DNA of 26,402 nucleotides from Desulfosarcina sp. Lineage in GTDB: Bacteria; Desulfobacterota; Desulfobacteria; Desulfobacterales; Desulfosarcinaceae. The notes below the pieces were generated by a model. That model saw only the letters and a program-made list of their open reading frames with translations, did no database searches and was not told where the DNA came from. Positions within the stretch are counted from its first letter, which is position 1, and every line of letters begins with the position of its first letter. Below, one piece after another: positions 1-8,189 of the stretch. The translations under genes and the position numbers were made by a program. The stretch is from positions 1-26,402 of the forward strand of contig JAGTUY010000226.1 of assembly GCA_018224455.1 (NCBI GenBank), given 5' to 3'.

Positions 1-1665
1 ATCTTGGAGATGGAAAAAATTATCACCGGGAGCAATTTTCTCACGGACCTTTACCCGTCTCGCTGGATTGCCATCAAGTATCTGGAAAACGACGAGCAAA
101 TTCTTGAAAAGGGGAGGGAAACCGACCCGAAGATCGCCGATGGTCTGGAGGCCATCACCCGCAACGTGGGCGCTCACATTGAAGAGACCCTGGAAACCTA
201 TCCGGAAGCCATGATCGCCGACCACCGCTACGGGTTTATCAGTTCTGTGCTCAAGCAGGGGGTGATCAAGGAGCGCCATGACCGGAACCGGCTCTTTCTG
301 TCCGATCGCATTGACAAGGTCCTGGTAAACCGCTTTGCCGGCCCCATCATCATGCTGATGGTGCTCATGGGGCTGTATCAATTTGTCTTCACTTACAGCG
401 AAGCGCCCGTGGCCTGGTTCGAGAGGGCCTTTGAGGGCCTTTCGGACATGGTGTCCGCCACCCTTTCCGACGGACTGCTCAAGTCCCTGATCGTCTCCGG
501 CGTTATCGACGGGGTTGGCGGAGTCCTCGGCTTCGTGCCGTTGATCATGTTCATGTTCTTCGGCATTGCCGTGCTGGAAGACTCGGGATACCTGGCGCGG
601 GTGGCCTTCATGCTCGATCGGGTGTTTCAGGTATTCGGGCTGCATGGCAGCTCGGTGATGGCCTACATCGTCTCCGGCGGGATTGCCGGCGGTTGCGCAG
701 TGCCCGGCGTGATGGCCACCCGGACCCTGCGGTCGCCCAAAGAGCGCATCGCCACGCTGCTAACGGCGCCGTTCATGAACTGCGGCGCCAAACTGCCCGT
801 ATTCGCCCTGCTCATCGCCGCCTTTTTCCCCCACAGCCGGGCCCGGATGATGTTCATCCTCACCCTGATCTCCTGGGCTGGGGCCCTGCTGGCAGCCAAG
901 TTCCTGCGGATGACCGTGGTCAAGGGTGCGTCCACCCCCTTTGTCATGGAACTGCCTCCCTACCGACTGCCGACCTTTAGGGGATTGATGATCCATACCT
1001 GGGAACGGACCTGGCAGTATGCGAAAAAGGCCGGGACGGTGATCCTGGGCATTTCCGTGCTGCTGTGGGCGGCCATGACCTTTCCCCGCCTGCCCGCTGC
1101 GCAGCTTGAAACCTATGTCAACCAGCGGGTTGGAATTGTGTCGACGGCGGCACCCCGGGTGCTTGAAGAACTGGAGACAGCGACGGAGGCGCGGCCTCTC
1201 TCGGCCGCCGCTGCTGAATTGAGGACCGATCTGCTGGCCGTGGATGCCCGGCAGGCCGGTGCCGCCCTGCGCCACTCTCTGGCGGGCCGTGTCGGCCTCG
1301 GTTTAGAATCCGTCACTCGATGGGCCGGCTTTGACTGGCGTACGAACATTGCCCTGCTGGGCGGATTTGCCGCCAAGGAGGTGATTGTTTCCACTCTGGG
1401 GACGGCCTATTCACTGGGAACGGTGGACACCGAAGTCGCCGGTTCCCTGGCCGCCAAACTGGCCGCCGAACCGGTATGGCGCACCCTCACCGCCTGGAGC
1501 CTGATTATCTTTGTCATGTTTTACGCCCCCTGTTTTGTCACGGTGGTCTGTATCGCCAGGGAATCCTCATGGAAATGGGGCGTATTTTCCATGGTCTTCA
1601 ATACCGCTCTGGCTTTTTTCCTGGCTGTGATGGTTTACCAGACCGGTGCGGCTTTCGGATACTGA
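1..1665 (+). CDS. feoB: Ferrous iron transporter FeoB, 3' part (5' end outside window)
   Basis: This is the C-terminal ~554 residues of FeoB, the GTP-driven Fe(II) importer of the inner membrane. The reading frame is open from base 1, so the N-terminal G domain lies upstream of the window. What remains is the end of the helical linker and the membrane domain with two gate regions. Gate 1 carries GGCAVPGVMATRTL and gate 2 carries FMNCGAKLPVFALL; the late APCFVTVV segment is also FeoB-like. Gate 1 in well-studied FeoBs usually reads GCNVPAIMATR, so this copy has Ala for Asn and Gly for Ala. A hydrophilic stretch rich in Ala, Glu and Arg (about residues 375-430) interrupts the late membrane part. 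A small Cys-rich FeoB partner follows 61 bp downstream, supporting an iron-uptake operon. The family call is secure. Confidence 0.95.
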   Translation: MLEMEKIITGSNFLTDLYPSRWIAIKYLENDEQILEKGRETDPKIADGLEAITRNVGAHIEETLETYPEAMIADHRYGFISSVLKQGVIKERHDRNRLFLSDRIDKVLVNRFAGPIIMLMVLMGLYQFVFTYSEAPVAWFERAFEGLSDMVSATLSDGLLKSLIVSGVIDGVGGVLGFVPLIMFMFFGIAVLEDSGYLARVAFMLDRVFQVFGLHGSSVMAYIVSGGIAGGCAVPGVMATRTLRSPKERIATLLTAPFMNCGAKLPVFALLIAAFFPHSRARMMFILTLISWAGALLAAKFLRMTVVKGASTPFVMELPPYRLPTFRGLMIHTWERTWQYAKKAGTVILGISVLLWAAMTFPRLPAAQLETYVNQRVGIVSTAAPRVLEELETATEARPLSAAAAELRTDLLAVDARQAGAALRHSLAGRVGLGLESVTRWAGFDWRTNIALLGGFAAKEVIVSTLGTAYSLGTVDTEVAGSLAAKLAAEPVWRTLTAWSLIIFVMFYAPCFVTVVCIARESSWKWGVFSMVFNTALAFFLAVMVYQTGAAFGY

Positions 1666-1726
1666 TACCCGGGCACGCATTCTTGTCCGGCAGCGCCAAC
1701 GCTAACCGATACCAAGGTATTGAACG

Positions 1727-1915
1727 ATGGAAACGCTGATTGTCATTTTGATTGTCGCTGTTGCCGCAATCTATGTGGGGCGGATCTTCTATAAAGGATT
1801 CAAGCAGAAGGATGGTTGTGCCTGCGGCTGCGCCTGCTGCAGCATTTCAGATTCCTGCAGCCAGCCGGCGGCCGGCAACATGGATGACCCCGCCCCGGTC
1901 AAGGAAGATCGTTAA
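1727..1915 (+). CDS. FeoB-associated Cys-rich membrane protein
   Basis: This 62-residue protein has one N-terminal membrane helix (METLIVILIVAVAAIYVGRI), a short basic stretch, and then a Cys cluster (CACGCACCSISDSC). This is the layout of the small FeoB-associated Cys-rich proteins found directly after feoB in many anaerobes. The Cys cluster would face the cytoplasm or periplasm depending on topology and is thought to bind metal; the exact role is not settled in the family. It begins 61 bp after the feoB stop and is probably co-transcribed. The alternative frame across the same bases gives no membrane helix and no known pattern. Confidence 0.88.
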   Translation: METLIVILIVAVAAIYVGRIFYKGFKQKDGCACGCACCSISDSCSQPAAGNMDDPAPVKEDR

Positions 1916-1959
1916 CCATCCGCTTGCCGGACATTGCCGTCGGTCACCTGGTTTTAATA

Positions 1960-1988
1960 TTGACTCCGGATTTTGACTCTTCTATCAT
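1960..1988 (+). promoter_or_regulatory. Sigma70-like promoter for the TAXI gene
   Basis: TTGACT (1960-1965) and TATCAT (1983-1988) are separated by 17 bp, each matching the sigma70 consensus at five of six positions. Transcription would start near 1995, giving a leader of about 110 nt before the ATG at 2107. It separates the feo genes from the next transcription unit. Confidence 0.65.
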
Positions 1989-2106
1989 CAACGATCCAAT
2001 ATCCAGCACATCGGCATCCCGGCGGTGGCCGCACCACCGGAGCCAAATCTGAAATGGGGTGCGATTTTTCCGCCGGGAAAGCGCTTCCGGAAAAGAGGCC
2101 TGGTCC

Positions 2107-3114
2107 ATGGACAAACGCGTAATCGTGATGGTGTGGGTGACGATGATGGCGCTTGCCGGCTCCCTGTCAGCGGTGGCTGCTGAGGAAGAGCAGGACTTTC
2201 TGGGCATCATTACCGGTGATTTAAAAAGCACCGCCCACCAGATCGGCATGGATTTAAAAGCCCTGGTCATGCGCAGCAACATTCATCTGGCGGTATTCAC
2301 TTCACGTGGGTCGGTGGAAAACATCTACGCCGTTTACCAGCGCCCCGGCAATCATTTGGGCCTGGTGCAGTCCGACGTTCTGGCCTTTGTGGCCAAGGTT
2401 GACAGCGACCCTCGGCTTAAGCTGATCGCCGATAAGATCAAATGGGTTTACCCGTTGTACAACCAGGAGATCCACATCCTCGGCAATGGGGAGATCCGCA
2501 CCTTTGGCGACCTCGACGACAAGCGGGTGGCCATCGGCCACGCGGAGAGCGGCACCTACCTGACCAGCCGGCTGATTTTTGAGATCGCGGGTGTCCGGCC
2601 CCGGCAGATGGTGGCCATCGGTGATTCTCAGGCGCTGGCTGCGCTTAAAGCCGGAAACATCGATGCCATGCTGACGGTGGACGGGTTTCCAGTGGAACGT
2701 CTGGCGTTGGAGGTTGCCCCGGCAGACGGGCTCCACTTGATTCCGATCACCCATGACCGCATCCGCTCCTTCTACCCGGCATCCCGGATTCCCGCGGGCA
2801 CCTACCCCTGGCAGGCGACTGATGTGGATACGGTGTCGGTCATGGCCCTGCTGGTGGCCTACGATTTTCGCAACCACCAATGCAATACCATCGGGAATGT
2901 GGCCTGGATGATCAAGGAAAACCTTGACTGGCTTCGATTCAACGGTCATCCCAAATGGAAATCGGTGGATTTGAGTGAACCGGTGAGTGGGTGGGAACAG
3001 TACCCGTGTGTGAAGAATTTTACTTCAGCCACGGTTGAAGCAGAAACCGAATCATCGCCAGTCCGAAAGCCAAACCCGGTGGCCGATGCCATCGATGCGG
3101 TGTTTCGCCCCTGA
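2107..3114 (+). CDS. TAXI-family TRAP transporter solute-binding protein (periplasmic)
   Basis: This is a secreted binding protein of the TAXI/NMT1-like class, which delivers small organic acids or similar solutes to TRAP permeases. The ATG at 2107 is preferred over an upstream GTG (2059): it has GAGG 8 bp upstream and starts directly at a signal peptide (MDKRVIVMVWVTMMALAGSL, cleavage likely after AVAA). The mature part shows the family's usual features: an early ITGDL element, LGLVQSDVLAF, KRVAIGHAESGTY, and AALKAGNIDAMLTVDGFP. The product is 335 residues, a normal size. No TRAP membrane subunit is encoded next to it. Instead a GspA-like ATPase follows after 21 bp, so the protein may serve a distant permease or act in sensing. 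The ligand cannot be read from the sequence. Confidence 0.85.
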   Translation: MDKRVIVMVWVTMMALAGSLSAVAAEEEQDFLGIITGDLKSTAHQIGMDLKALVMRSNIHLAVFTSRGSVENIYAVYQRPGNHLGLVQSDVLAFVAKVDSDPRLKLIADKIKWVYPLYNQEIHILGNGEIRTFGDLDDKRVAIGHAESGTYLTSRLIFEIAGVRPRQMVAIGDSQALAALKAGNIDAMLTVDGFPVERLALEVAPADGLHLIPITHDRIRSFYPASRIPAGTYPWQATDVDTVSVMALLVAYDFRNHQCNTIGNVAWMIKENLDWLRFNGHPKWKSVDLSEPVSGWEQYPCVKNFTSATVEAETESSPVRKPNPVADAIDAVFRP

Positions 3115-3135
3115 CACGCCGGAACGGAAACAACC

Positions 3136-4497
3136 ATGTATGAATCCTTTTATGGCCTGACCAAAAAACCCTTTCAGATCACTACGGATCCTAGTTTCCT
3201 GTGGATGGGTAAAAAGCACCGCGAGGCCCTTTCGACGCTCAAGTACGGTGTGATGGACAACAAGGGCTTTTTACTGTTGACCGGTGAGGTGGGCACCGGC
3301 AAGACTACATTGATCAACCGGCTGGTGGAAGACATCCAGGGCAAGGCCTACACAGCCAAAATTCCCGATCCGGGGCTCAGCAAGTACGATTTTTACCGCA
3401 TGGTTTCGCGATACTTCGGGCTCCCCATAGAAGTGCGGACCAAGAGCGACTTTTTAGAGCCCTTCAGCCGGTTTCTCAACGATGCCCATGAAGAAAAAAA
3501 ATCGGTTCTGCTGCTCATCGACGAAGCCCAGCGGCTCAAGCACGACCTGATGGAGGAGATTCGTCTGCTGTCCAATCTTGAACGGCAGGATGCCAAACTG
3601 CTCAATATCTTTTTCGTGGGTCAGAACGAATTCAACAGCATCCTGATGCAACCGGAAAATCGAGCCCTGATGCGTCGGATCACCATCACCTACAATATTG
3701 ATCCGCTGGACCAGGCAGAAACCTGCGAGTACATCCGCCACCGCCTGAAAACCGCCGGTGCCGGCTACGAAATATTCTCCAGTGCAGCCATGGAAGCGGT
3801 TTTTGAATTCTCCAACGGGTATCCCCGGCAGATCAATATCATCTGCGACCTGGCCATGTTTTTTTCTTCCCAGGTGTCTCGGCGCACCATCAGCCCCAAG
3901 ATTGTCAACCAGTGTCGCGAGCGCATATCGTTTTCCGTGGAAGAGCTGCCGGCGGAAACGAATCATATGCATCGGGTGCCGGCGCCTAAAACCTATTACC
4001 AGCCTATAAAAAGGGAGCGCTGGCCGTGGTTTACCGCAGCGCGTGTAATGGGTGCGGCGGTGGTATTGCTCGTGCTGGGCAGCGGCGTTTATTTCACACC
4101 GGATCCATTGAAAGACCGTGCCAGGCGGTGGGTTCGTGAAACCTACCACACCTATTTGCCTGTGTTTGGCAAGCCCTCCGCAATGGAACAGCCGGTGGTC
4201 AATGCCTCCACATCAGCCAAACCCGACGTTCCAGCGGTGGTTCCCGATGCGTCTCATCAGGCGGTGAAAACGCCCTTGGCCGCCGAACGATTGTTGCGCA
4301 TGCCCAATCGGCCCCCGGACCTCGACTTACCGGAAACCATCGACGATCTTGCCCGGGAATCAGCGCCAGCCGCGCAAAGCGCGGCCGACCCCGAGACACC
4401 TGCCGCCGTCGTGACGACGTCTGCAGCGGACCTGCCCGATCCTGCCGATGCCATAGACTGGCTCTTAAATAAACGTAAGCAGGAACCCAGCCGATAA
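3136..4497 (+). CDS. GspA/ExeA-like membrane-anchored AAA ATPase
   Basis: This 453-residue protein starts with the typical MYESFYGLTKKPFQITTDP of the ExeA/GspA family. It has Walker A GEVGTGKTT (residues 50-58) and Walker B LLLIDEAQ (125-132), then the helical lid through about residue 270. A single membrane helix follows at about 302-320 and a Pro/Ala-rich periplasmic tail without a recognisable peptidoglycan-binding domain. In Aeromonas, ExeA with ExeB helps place the type II secretin in the cell wall. Many Desulfobacterota carry orphan relatives whose role is unknown. No other secretion gene is nearby. It follows the TAXI gene by 21 bp and is probably co-transcribed with it. The ATPase class is certain; a secretion role is inference. 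Confidence 0.88.
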   Translation: MYESFYGLTKKPFQITTDPSFLWMGKKHREALSTLKYGVMDNKGFLLLTGEVGTGKTTLINRLVEDIQGKAYTAKIPDPGLSKYDFYRMVSRYFGLPIEVRTKSDFLEPFSRFLNDAHEEKKSVLLLIDEAQRLKHDLMEEIRLLSNLERQDAKLLNIFFVGQNEFNSILMQPENRALMRRITITYNIDPLDQAETCEYIRHRLKTAGAGYEIFSSAAMEAVFEFSNGYPRQINIICDLAMFFSSQVSRRTISPKIVNQCRERISFSVEELPAETNHMHRVPAPKTYYQPIKRERWPWFTAARVMGAAVVLLVLGSGVYFTPDPLKDRARRWVRETYHTYLPVFGKPSAMEQPVVNASTSAKPDVPAVVPDASHQAVKTPLAAERLLRMPNRPPDLDLPETIDDLARESAPAAQSAADPETPAAVVTTSAADLPDPADAIDWLLNKRKQEPSR

Positions 4498-4554
4498 GGA
4501 ATGCATCGATGGCTTGATTGAACCGACATCATAAATGAATCTGGAAGGTTGCCT

Positions 4555-5637
4555 ATGTTCAAGATCGCTGTTCTACCTGGAGATGGTATTGGTCCCGAGG
4601 TGATGGAGGAAGCCCTGAAGGTGCTCGATTCGGCTCAGGAAAGCTTCGGTTTTCAATTGGCTTACACGCCCGCCGATGTTGGCGGTATCGCCATCGACCG
4701 GCACGGTCGGGCGTTGCCCGATGATACCCTGCGCTTGTGTGAAGCCAGCGATGCCATTCTTTTCGGATCCGTGGGTGGGCCCAAGTGGGAAACACTGCCT
4801 CCGGCCCAGCAGCCCGAGCGGGGGGCGCTGCTGCCCCTGCGCAAGCACTTCAACCTGTTTTGCAACCTTCGACCGGCCAAGGTTTTTCCCGCCTTGGCCG
4901 GGGCCAGCCCCCTTCGTCCAACAATCGTCAGGAACGGGTTCGACATCCTGTGTGTCCGGGAACTGACCGGCGATATCTATTTCGGCCAGCCCAAGGGTCG
5001 GGAGGGCAGCGGGCCTGACGAGCGTGCCTTTGATACCATGGTATACACCCGCCGGGAAATCGAGCGCATCGCCAGAGCCGCTTTTGATGCAGCCCGGCAC
5101 AGAAGGCGGCGGGTGGCGTCGGTGGACAAGGCCAATGTGCTGACCACCATGGTGCTGTGGCGTGAAGTGGTCAGCGAGACGGCCCAGGCCTATCCGGATG
5201 TGGCCCTGAGCCACATTTACGTGGACAACGCCGCCATGCAGCTGGTGAAAGATCCCCATCAGTTCGACGTGCTGCTGTGCGGCAATATGTTCGGAGACAT
5301 CATATCCGACGAGTGCGCCATGATCACCGGTTCCATGGGCCTGTTGCCCTCGGCCAGCATCAGTGAAAGCGGATTCGGCCTTTACGAGCCGGCAGGCGGG
5401 AGCGCTCCGGACATTGCCGGCCAGGGCATCGCCAACCCCATTGCCCAGATCTTGTCTGCGGCCATGATGCTGCGCTACAGCCTGAACATGGCCGAGGCTG
5501 CCGATGCCGTGGAATCCGCTGTGGCGCGTGTGCTGGAAGCGGGATTACGGACCCCCGATATCGCCGCCGGCGCCAGTGCGGTGAGCACCCGGGAAATGGG
5601 TGATGCGGTTGCTCGTCAGCTGCGCGATGACAAATAA
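4555..5637 (+). CDS. leuB: 3-isopropylmalate dehydrogenase
   Basis: LeuB oxidises and decarboxylates 3-isopropylmalate with NAD+ in leucine biosynthesis (cytoplasm). The 360-residue product is full length. Visible signatures are KIAVLPGDGIGPEV at the N-terminus, GSVGGPKWE, the LRPAK substrate loop, RELTGDIYFG, the YVDNAAMQLV helix, the metal-binding GNMFGDIISDE, and GLYEPAGGSAPDIAGQG near the C-terminus. The ATG at 4555 has GGAAGG 6 bp upstream; the in-frame TTG at 4549 would overlap nothing useful and is less likely. The other leucine genes (leuA, leuC, leuD) are not adjacent. An AT-rich repeat begins right at the stop codon. Confidence 0.96.
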   Translation: MFKIAVLPGDGIGPEVMEEALKVLDSAQESFGFQLAYTPADVGGIAIDRHGRALPDDTLRLCEASDAILFGSVGGPKWETLPPAQQPERGALLPLRKHFNLFCNLRPAKVFPALAGASPLRPTIVRNGFDILCVRELTGDIYFGQPKGREGSGPDERAFDTMVYTRREIERIARAAFDAARHRRRRVASVDKANVLTTMVLWREVVSETAQAYPDVALSHIYVDNAAMQLVKDPHQFDVLLCGNMFGDIISDECAMITGSMGLLPSASISESGFGLYEPAGGSAPDIAGQGIANPIAQILSAAMMLRYSLNMAEAADAVESAVARVLEAGLRTPDIAAGASAVSTREMGDAVARQLRDDK

Positions 5638-5751
5638 ATCACAATAGCCAAAACACAAATCACAAAACAATCACAATGACCAATTTTCAAAATGCCTATC
5701 CTTTTGGTTCGTTTTTGATTTGGTGTTTGTAATTTGGAATTGGTTTGTCAT
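5632..5751. repeat. AT-rich imperfect inverted repeat (dispersed-repeat-like element)
   Basis: About 120 bp of low-GC sequence sits in a GC-rich neighbourhood. The left half is rich in CAAATCACAAAAC-type A/C runs on the plus strand, and the right half in GTTTGTAATTTGG-type T/G runs. The two are loosely reverse complementary around a centre near 5695. The leuB stop codon (5635-5637) lies inside its left edge. From memory, similar AT-rich palindromic repeats occur in many copies in Desulfobacteraceae genomes, but copy number cannot be judged from one window. Transcribed, it could fold into a long weak hairpin that ends leuB transcripts. Confidence 0.55.
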
Positions 5752-5790
5752 ACGAGACTTTCCCGAACCTGTTTCAACCCGCTTTGCCAA

Positions 5791-6084
5791 GGTCAGCGGC
5801 AGATGATCCTCATCGCCAGGGCGATGGTAAAAAATCCAAAGCTGTTGATTCTGGATGAACCGTGCGCCGGTTTGGATCCTGAAAACCGCCATACCGTCCT
5901 CAGTCTGCTGGAGATGATCGGCCGCGGTGGGTCCACCGGGTTGATCTTTGTCTCTCACCATGAGAAAGAAATTCCAGCCTGCATCACCCATCGCTTGTTT
6001 TTGGATCAGGGCGTCGTCCAGCGCAGCGGGGCCATTAGCCCTCAGGATCCGCCCTCGCCGCCGTCTTTCAAGCCGTCTTTATAG
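5791..6084 (+). pseudogene. ModF-like ABC ATPase, C-terminal remnant
   Basis: The frame encodes GQRQMILIARAMVKNP, then LLILDEPCAGLDPENR (Walker B and D-loop) and LIFVSHHEKEIPACITHRL (H-loop). This is the last third of an ABC ATPase and most resembles ModF-type proteins, in which FVSHH..ACITHRL is typical. Homology begins abruptly in the middle of the signature motif: LSGGQ is replaced by LCQGQ, and everything upstream is the AT-rich repeat. Walker A and the start are absent, so it cannot hydrolyse ATP as such. An open frame reaches back only to a TTG at 5734. Its 3' end runs 43 bp into the convergent trmJ. It was probably cut by the event that placed the repeat here. Confidence 0.8.
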
Positions 6085-6809
6085 CGCAGGTCCCCGTACC
6101 GGCGAATCTGCCGGCAGATACCGCGGATGATGCTGGTCTCACCGGCACGCAGTGATCGCCGGGAGAAGAACCGGCGAATGCGGATCATCCAATAGTCCGG
6201 GTTTTCCGGGTTCATGTACCCGATTTGAACCAGTGACGCGGTCAGTTCCTCGTACATCTGGTCCAGTTCGATGCGTTTGGCCAGTCGGGGCGTGAATTCG
6301 GCAGGACCAGTCTGGGCGGCTGTAGCAAGGCAGTAGCAGACCACCATCACGGCCTGGGCCAGGTTCAGGGAGGTGAATCCCACCGTGGGGATGTTGACCA
6401 GTTGGTGGCAGCGTTTCAGGTCGTCGTTGGTGAGCCCGCGATCTTCGGGGCCGAAGAGGATGGCCACCGGATTGGTTTTGGAAACGGGGATCAGGCTTCG
6501 GGCCAGCACTTCAGGAGACTTGATCACCGGACGCTGGCCTCCCAGCCGAGCGGTGGTGCCGACCACATGACCGAATGGCGCCAGGGCGTCATCGAGCGAA
6601 TCGAAACGCCGGATCCGGTCAACCACGGATCCGGCCTCATGGGTGGCCAGCCGCCGGATGCGTGCGTCGTCCCAGAGGTCCGGGTCAACCACGATCAGGC
6701 GAGTCAATCCCATGTTGCACATGGCCCGTGCAGCCGCCCCGATATTTTCCGGATACCGGGTCCGCTGCAGGACGATGGTAACATTGTCGCGGGTGACGCC
6801 GACGGTCAT
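6042..6809 (-). CDS. trmJ: TrmJ-family tRNA/rRNA 2'-O-methyltransferase (SPOUT)
   Basis: This 255-residue enzyme of the SPOUT/TrmH superfamily transfers a methyl group from S-adenosylmethionine to a ribose 2'-OH; TrmJ acts on position 32 of tRNAs. Motifs seen are RYPENIGAAARAMCNMG (motif 1), ILFGPEDRGLTNDDL (motif 2) and PTVGFTSLNLAQAV (motif 3), which form the trefoil knot and SAM site. A C-terminal helical extension of about 90 residues fits TrmJ better than TrmL. Its ATG overlaps the ndk stop as ATGA, which suggests translational coupling. Substrate choice within the family is inferred from length and C-terminal shape. Confidence 0.85.
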   Translation of the reverse strand: MTVGVTRDNVTIVLQRTRYPENIGAAARAMCNMGLTRLIVVDPDLWDDARIRRLATHEAGSVVDRIRRFDSLDDALAPFGHVVGTTARLGGQRPVIKSPEVLARSLIPVSKTNPVAILFGPEDRGLTNDDLKRCHQLVNIPTVGFTSLNLAQAVMVVCYCLATAAQTGPAEFTPRLAKRIELDQMYEELTASLVQIGYMNPENPDYWMIRIRRFFSRRSLRAGETSIIRGICRQIRRYGDLRYKDGLKDGGEGGS

Positions 6810-7225
6810 CGGGCATTGATTTCAAAGGCATTGAAAAAGTAACCGATCTCAAAGGCCGCGGTTTCCGGGGCGTCCGAACCGTGGACCACGTTTTTTTCGA
6901 TATCGGTGGCAAAATCACGCCGGATGGTGCCGTCGGCCGCTTCCTTGTAATTCGTGGCACCCATTAGTTCACGATAGCGGGCAATGGCATTATCCCCCTC
7001 AAGGACCATGACCACTGCCGGGCCGGAAGACATGAAGTCGGTGAGGCTGTCGAAAAAGGGCCGCTGGCGATGCACGGCGTAAAATCCCTCGGCCTGGACC
7101 TTGGTCATGTGGATCATCTTCATGGCCATGATTTTCAGGCGATTGGCCTCCAGCCGTTTGACCACCTCGCCGATCACGCCGCGGGCCACGCCGTCGGGCT
7201 TGACGATTGACAATGTTCTTTCCAT
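6806..7225 (-). CDS. ndk: Nucleoside-diphosphate kinase
   Basis: NDK moves the gamma phosphate of ATP to other nucleoside diphosphates through a phospho-histidine. The 139-residue product has the standard length. It begins MERTLSIVKPDGVARG and carries the catalytic histidine in NVVHGSDAPETA (His115), as well as SGPAVVMVLEG and the Kpn-loop region. The frame stays open 25 codons further upstream, but the ATG at 7225 matches the family start and has AGGA 8 bp before it. The stop overlaps the trmJ start by 4 bp. Confidence 0.96.
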   Translation of the reverse strand: MERTLSIVKPDGVARGVIGEVVKRLEANRLKIMAMKMIHMTKVQAEGFYAVHRQRPFFDSLTDFMSSGPAVVMVLEGDNAIARYRELMGATNYKEAADGTIRRDFATDIEKNVVHGSDAPETAAFEIGYFFNAFEINAR

Positions 7226-7391
7226 ATTGGGTTTCCTTTCATCGGGTTTCGGTTCGACGCTGCCATAACAGAAGGCCGATACCAAGTCAACCGGTTCCAT
7301 CGGTGGGGAATATCTACTTTTTATATCTCAACAAACTGATATCTTGATATTAATTGGAAGGGTTAACCGATTGCCAAAGCCGTTGTACCCG

Positions 7392-7420
7392 TTGACATCA
7401 TGCGCTGGGCGGTCTATTAT
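7392..7420 (+). promoter_or_regulatory. Sigma70-like promoter for the zinc-ribbon gene
   Basis: TTGACA (7392-7397) and TATTAT (7415-7420) lie 17 bp apart: a perfect -35 and a five-of-six -10. Transcription would start near 7427, about 70 nt before the ATG at 7499. Confidence 0.7.
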
Positions 7421-7498
7421 TTTGATCGCCCAGATTTGATTCTTTCATCGCATAAACAAGCCGTTAGCACCCAATAACAAGCGAAATGTGGGGTCAAT

Positions 7499-7993
7499 AT
7501 GCCGATCTATGAGTTTTACTGTCCGGATTGCAACACGCGTTTCAATTTTTTTTCCAGAACCATCAATACCTCCAAAAAACCCAAATGCCCGCGATGCAGG
7601 ACCCGCACGCTGGACCGGCAGATGTCTGCCTTCGCCATTACCGGAAAGGCCAAGCAAGCCGGTGACGGTGAAGATTTGCCCTTTGACGAGGTGAAGATGG
7701 AGAAAGCCATGCAGATGCTGGCCAGCCAAGCCGAAAGGATCAGCGACGATGACCCGCGACAGGCCGCCGATCTCATGCGAAAACTCACCGACATGACCGG
7801 CATGGAAATGGGTGCGGGCATGGAAGAAGCATTGCAGCGCATGGAGCGCGGCGAGGATCCGGAGCAGGTCGAGGCGGAGATGGGGGACCTGTTGGAAGGA
7901 GAGGATCCGTTCGTGTTGCCGGAAAAAAAAGGTAGGGGAACCGCAGCCGCCAGACAAGCACCCATGCGGGATGAAACCCTTTATGATCTCTGA
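7499..7993 (+). CDS. FmdB-like zinc-ribbon protein
   Basis: The first 45 residues form an FmdB-type zinc ribbon: MPIYEFYCPDCNTRFNFF, then CPRC, giving two CxxC knuckles for one metal ion. The remaining ~115 residues are acidic, Met-rich and helical (for example MEKAMQMLASQAERI and DMTGMEMGAGMEEALQRM) and match no domain I recognise. The protein has no signal or membrane segment and is 164 residues long. FmdB-like ribbons are common, mostly uncharacterised, and were first described as putative regulators. It has its own promoter and is followed by a macrodomain fragment 13 bp downstream, so the two may once have formed a pair. Confidence 0.75.
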   Translation: MPIYEFYCPDCNTRFNFFSRTINTSKKPKCPRCRTRTLDRQMSAFAITGKAKQAGDGEDLPFDEVKMEKAMQMLASQAERISDDDPRQAADLMRKLTDMTGMEMGAGMEEALQRMERGEDPEQVEAEMGDLLEGEDPFVLPEKKGRGTAAARQAPMRDETLYDL

Positions 7994-8006
7994 TAAGGGC
8001 CGATCC

Positions 8007-8189
8007 ATGATCCTGAAAGAACGGCTGGAAGCTCGGCAGGGAGACATCACGCAATCGGCTGTGGACGCCATGGTCAATGCGGCCAACTGCGCACGGCACA
8101 TGGATCTCATGGGAATTCCTTTACGTCGGATAAGCGATGGAACCGCTGTGATCATATCCCTTGTCGATACCGATTGGAATTGGGATTGA
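8007..8189 (+). pseudogene. Macrodomain (ADP-ribose-binding) protein, N-terminal fragment
   Basis: The first ~32 residues (LKERLEARQGDITQSAVDAM then VNAAN) match the start of a macrodomain of the O-acetyl-ADP-ribose deacetylase type, including the conserved GDIT and NAAN elements that touch ADP-ribose. Right after NAAN the similarity stops. The expected glycine-rich loop and the rest of the ~170-residue fold are absent, and the frame ends after 60 codons in unrelated residues. The stop overlaps the -35 box of the next gene. It is best read as a 3'-deleted gene. Production of a short peptide is possible but a folded macrodomain is not. Confidence 0.75.

Noticed and set aside
7226..7300. Extended N-terminus of ndk
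   Set aside because: The 25 extra residues do not match the family, and the ATG at 7225 has a suitable AGGA.
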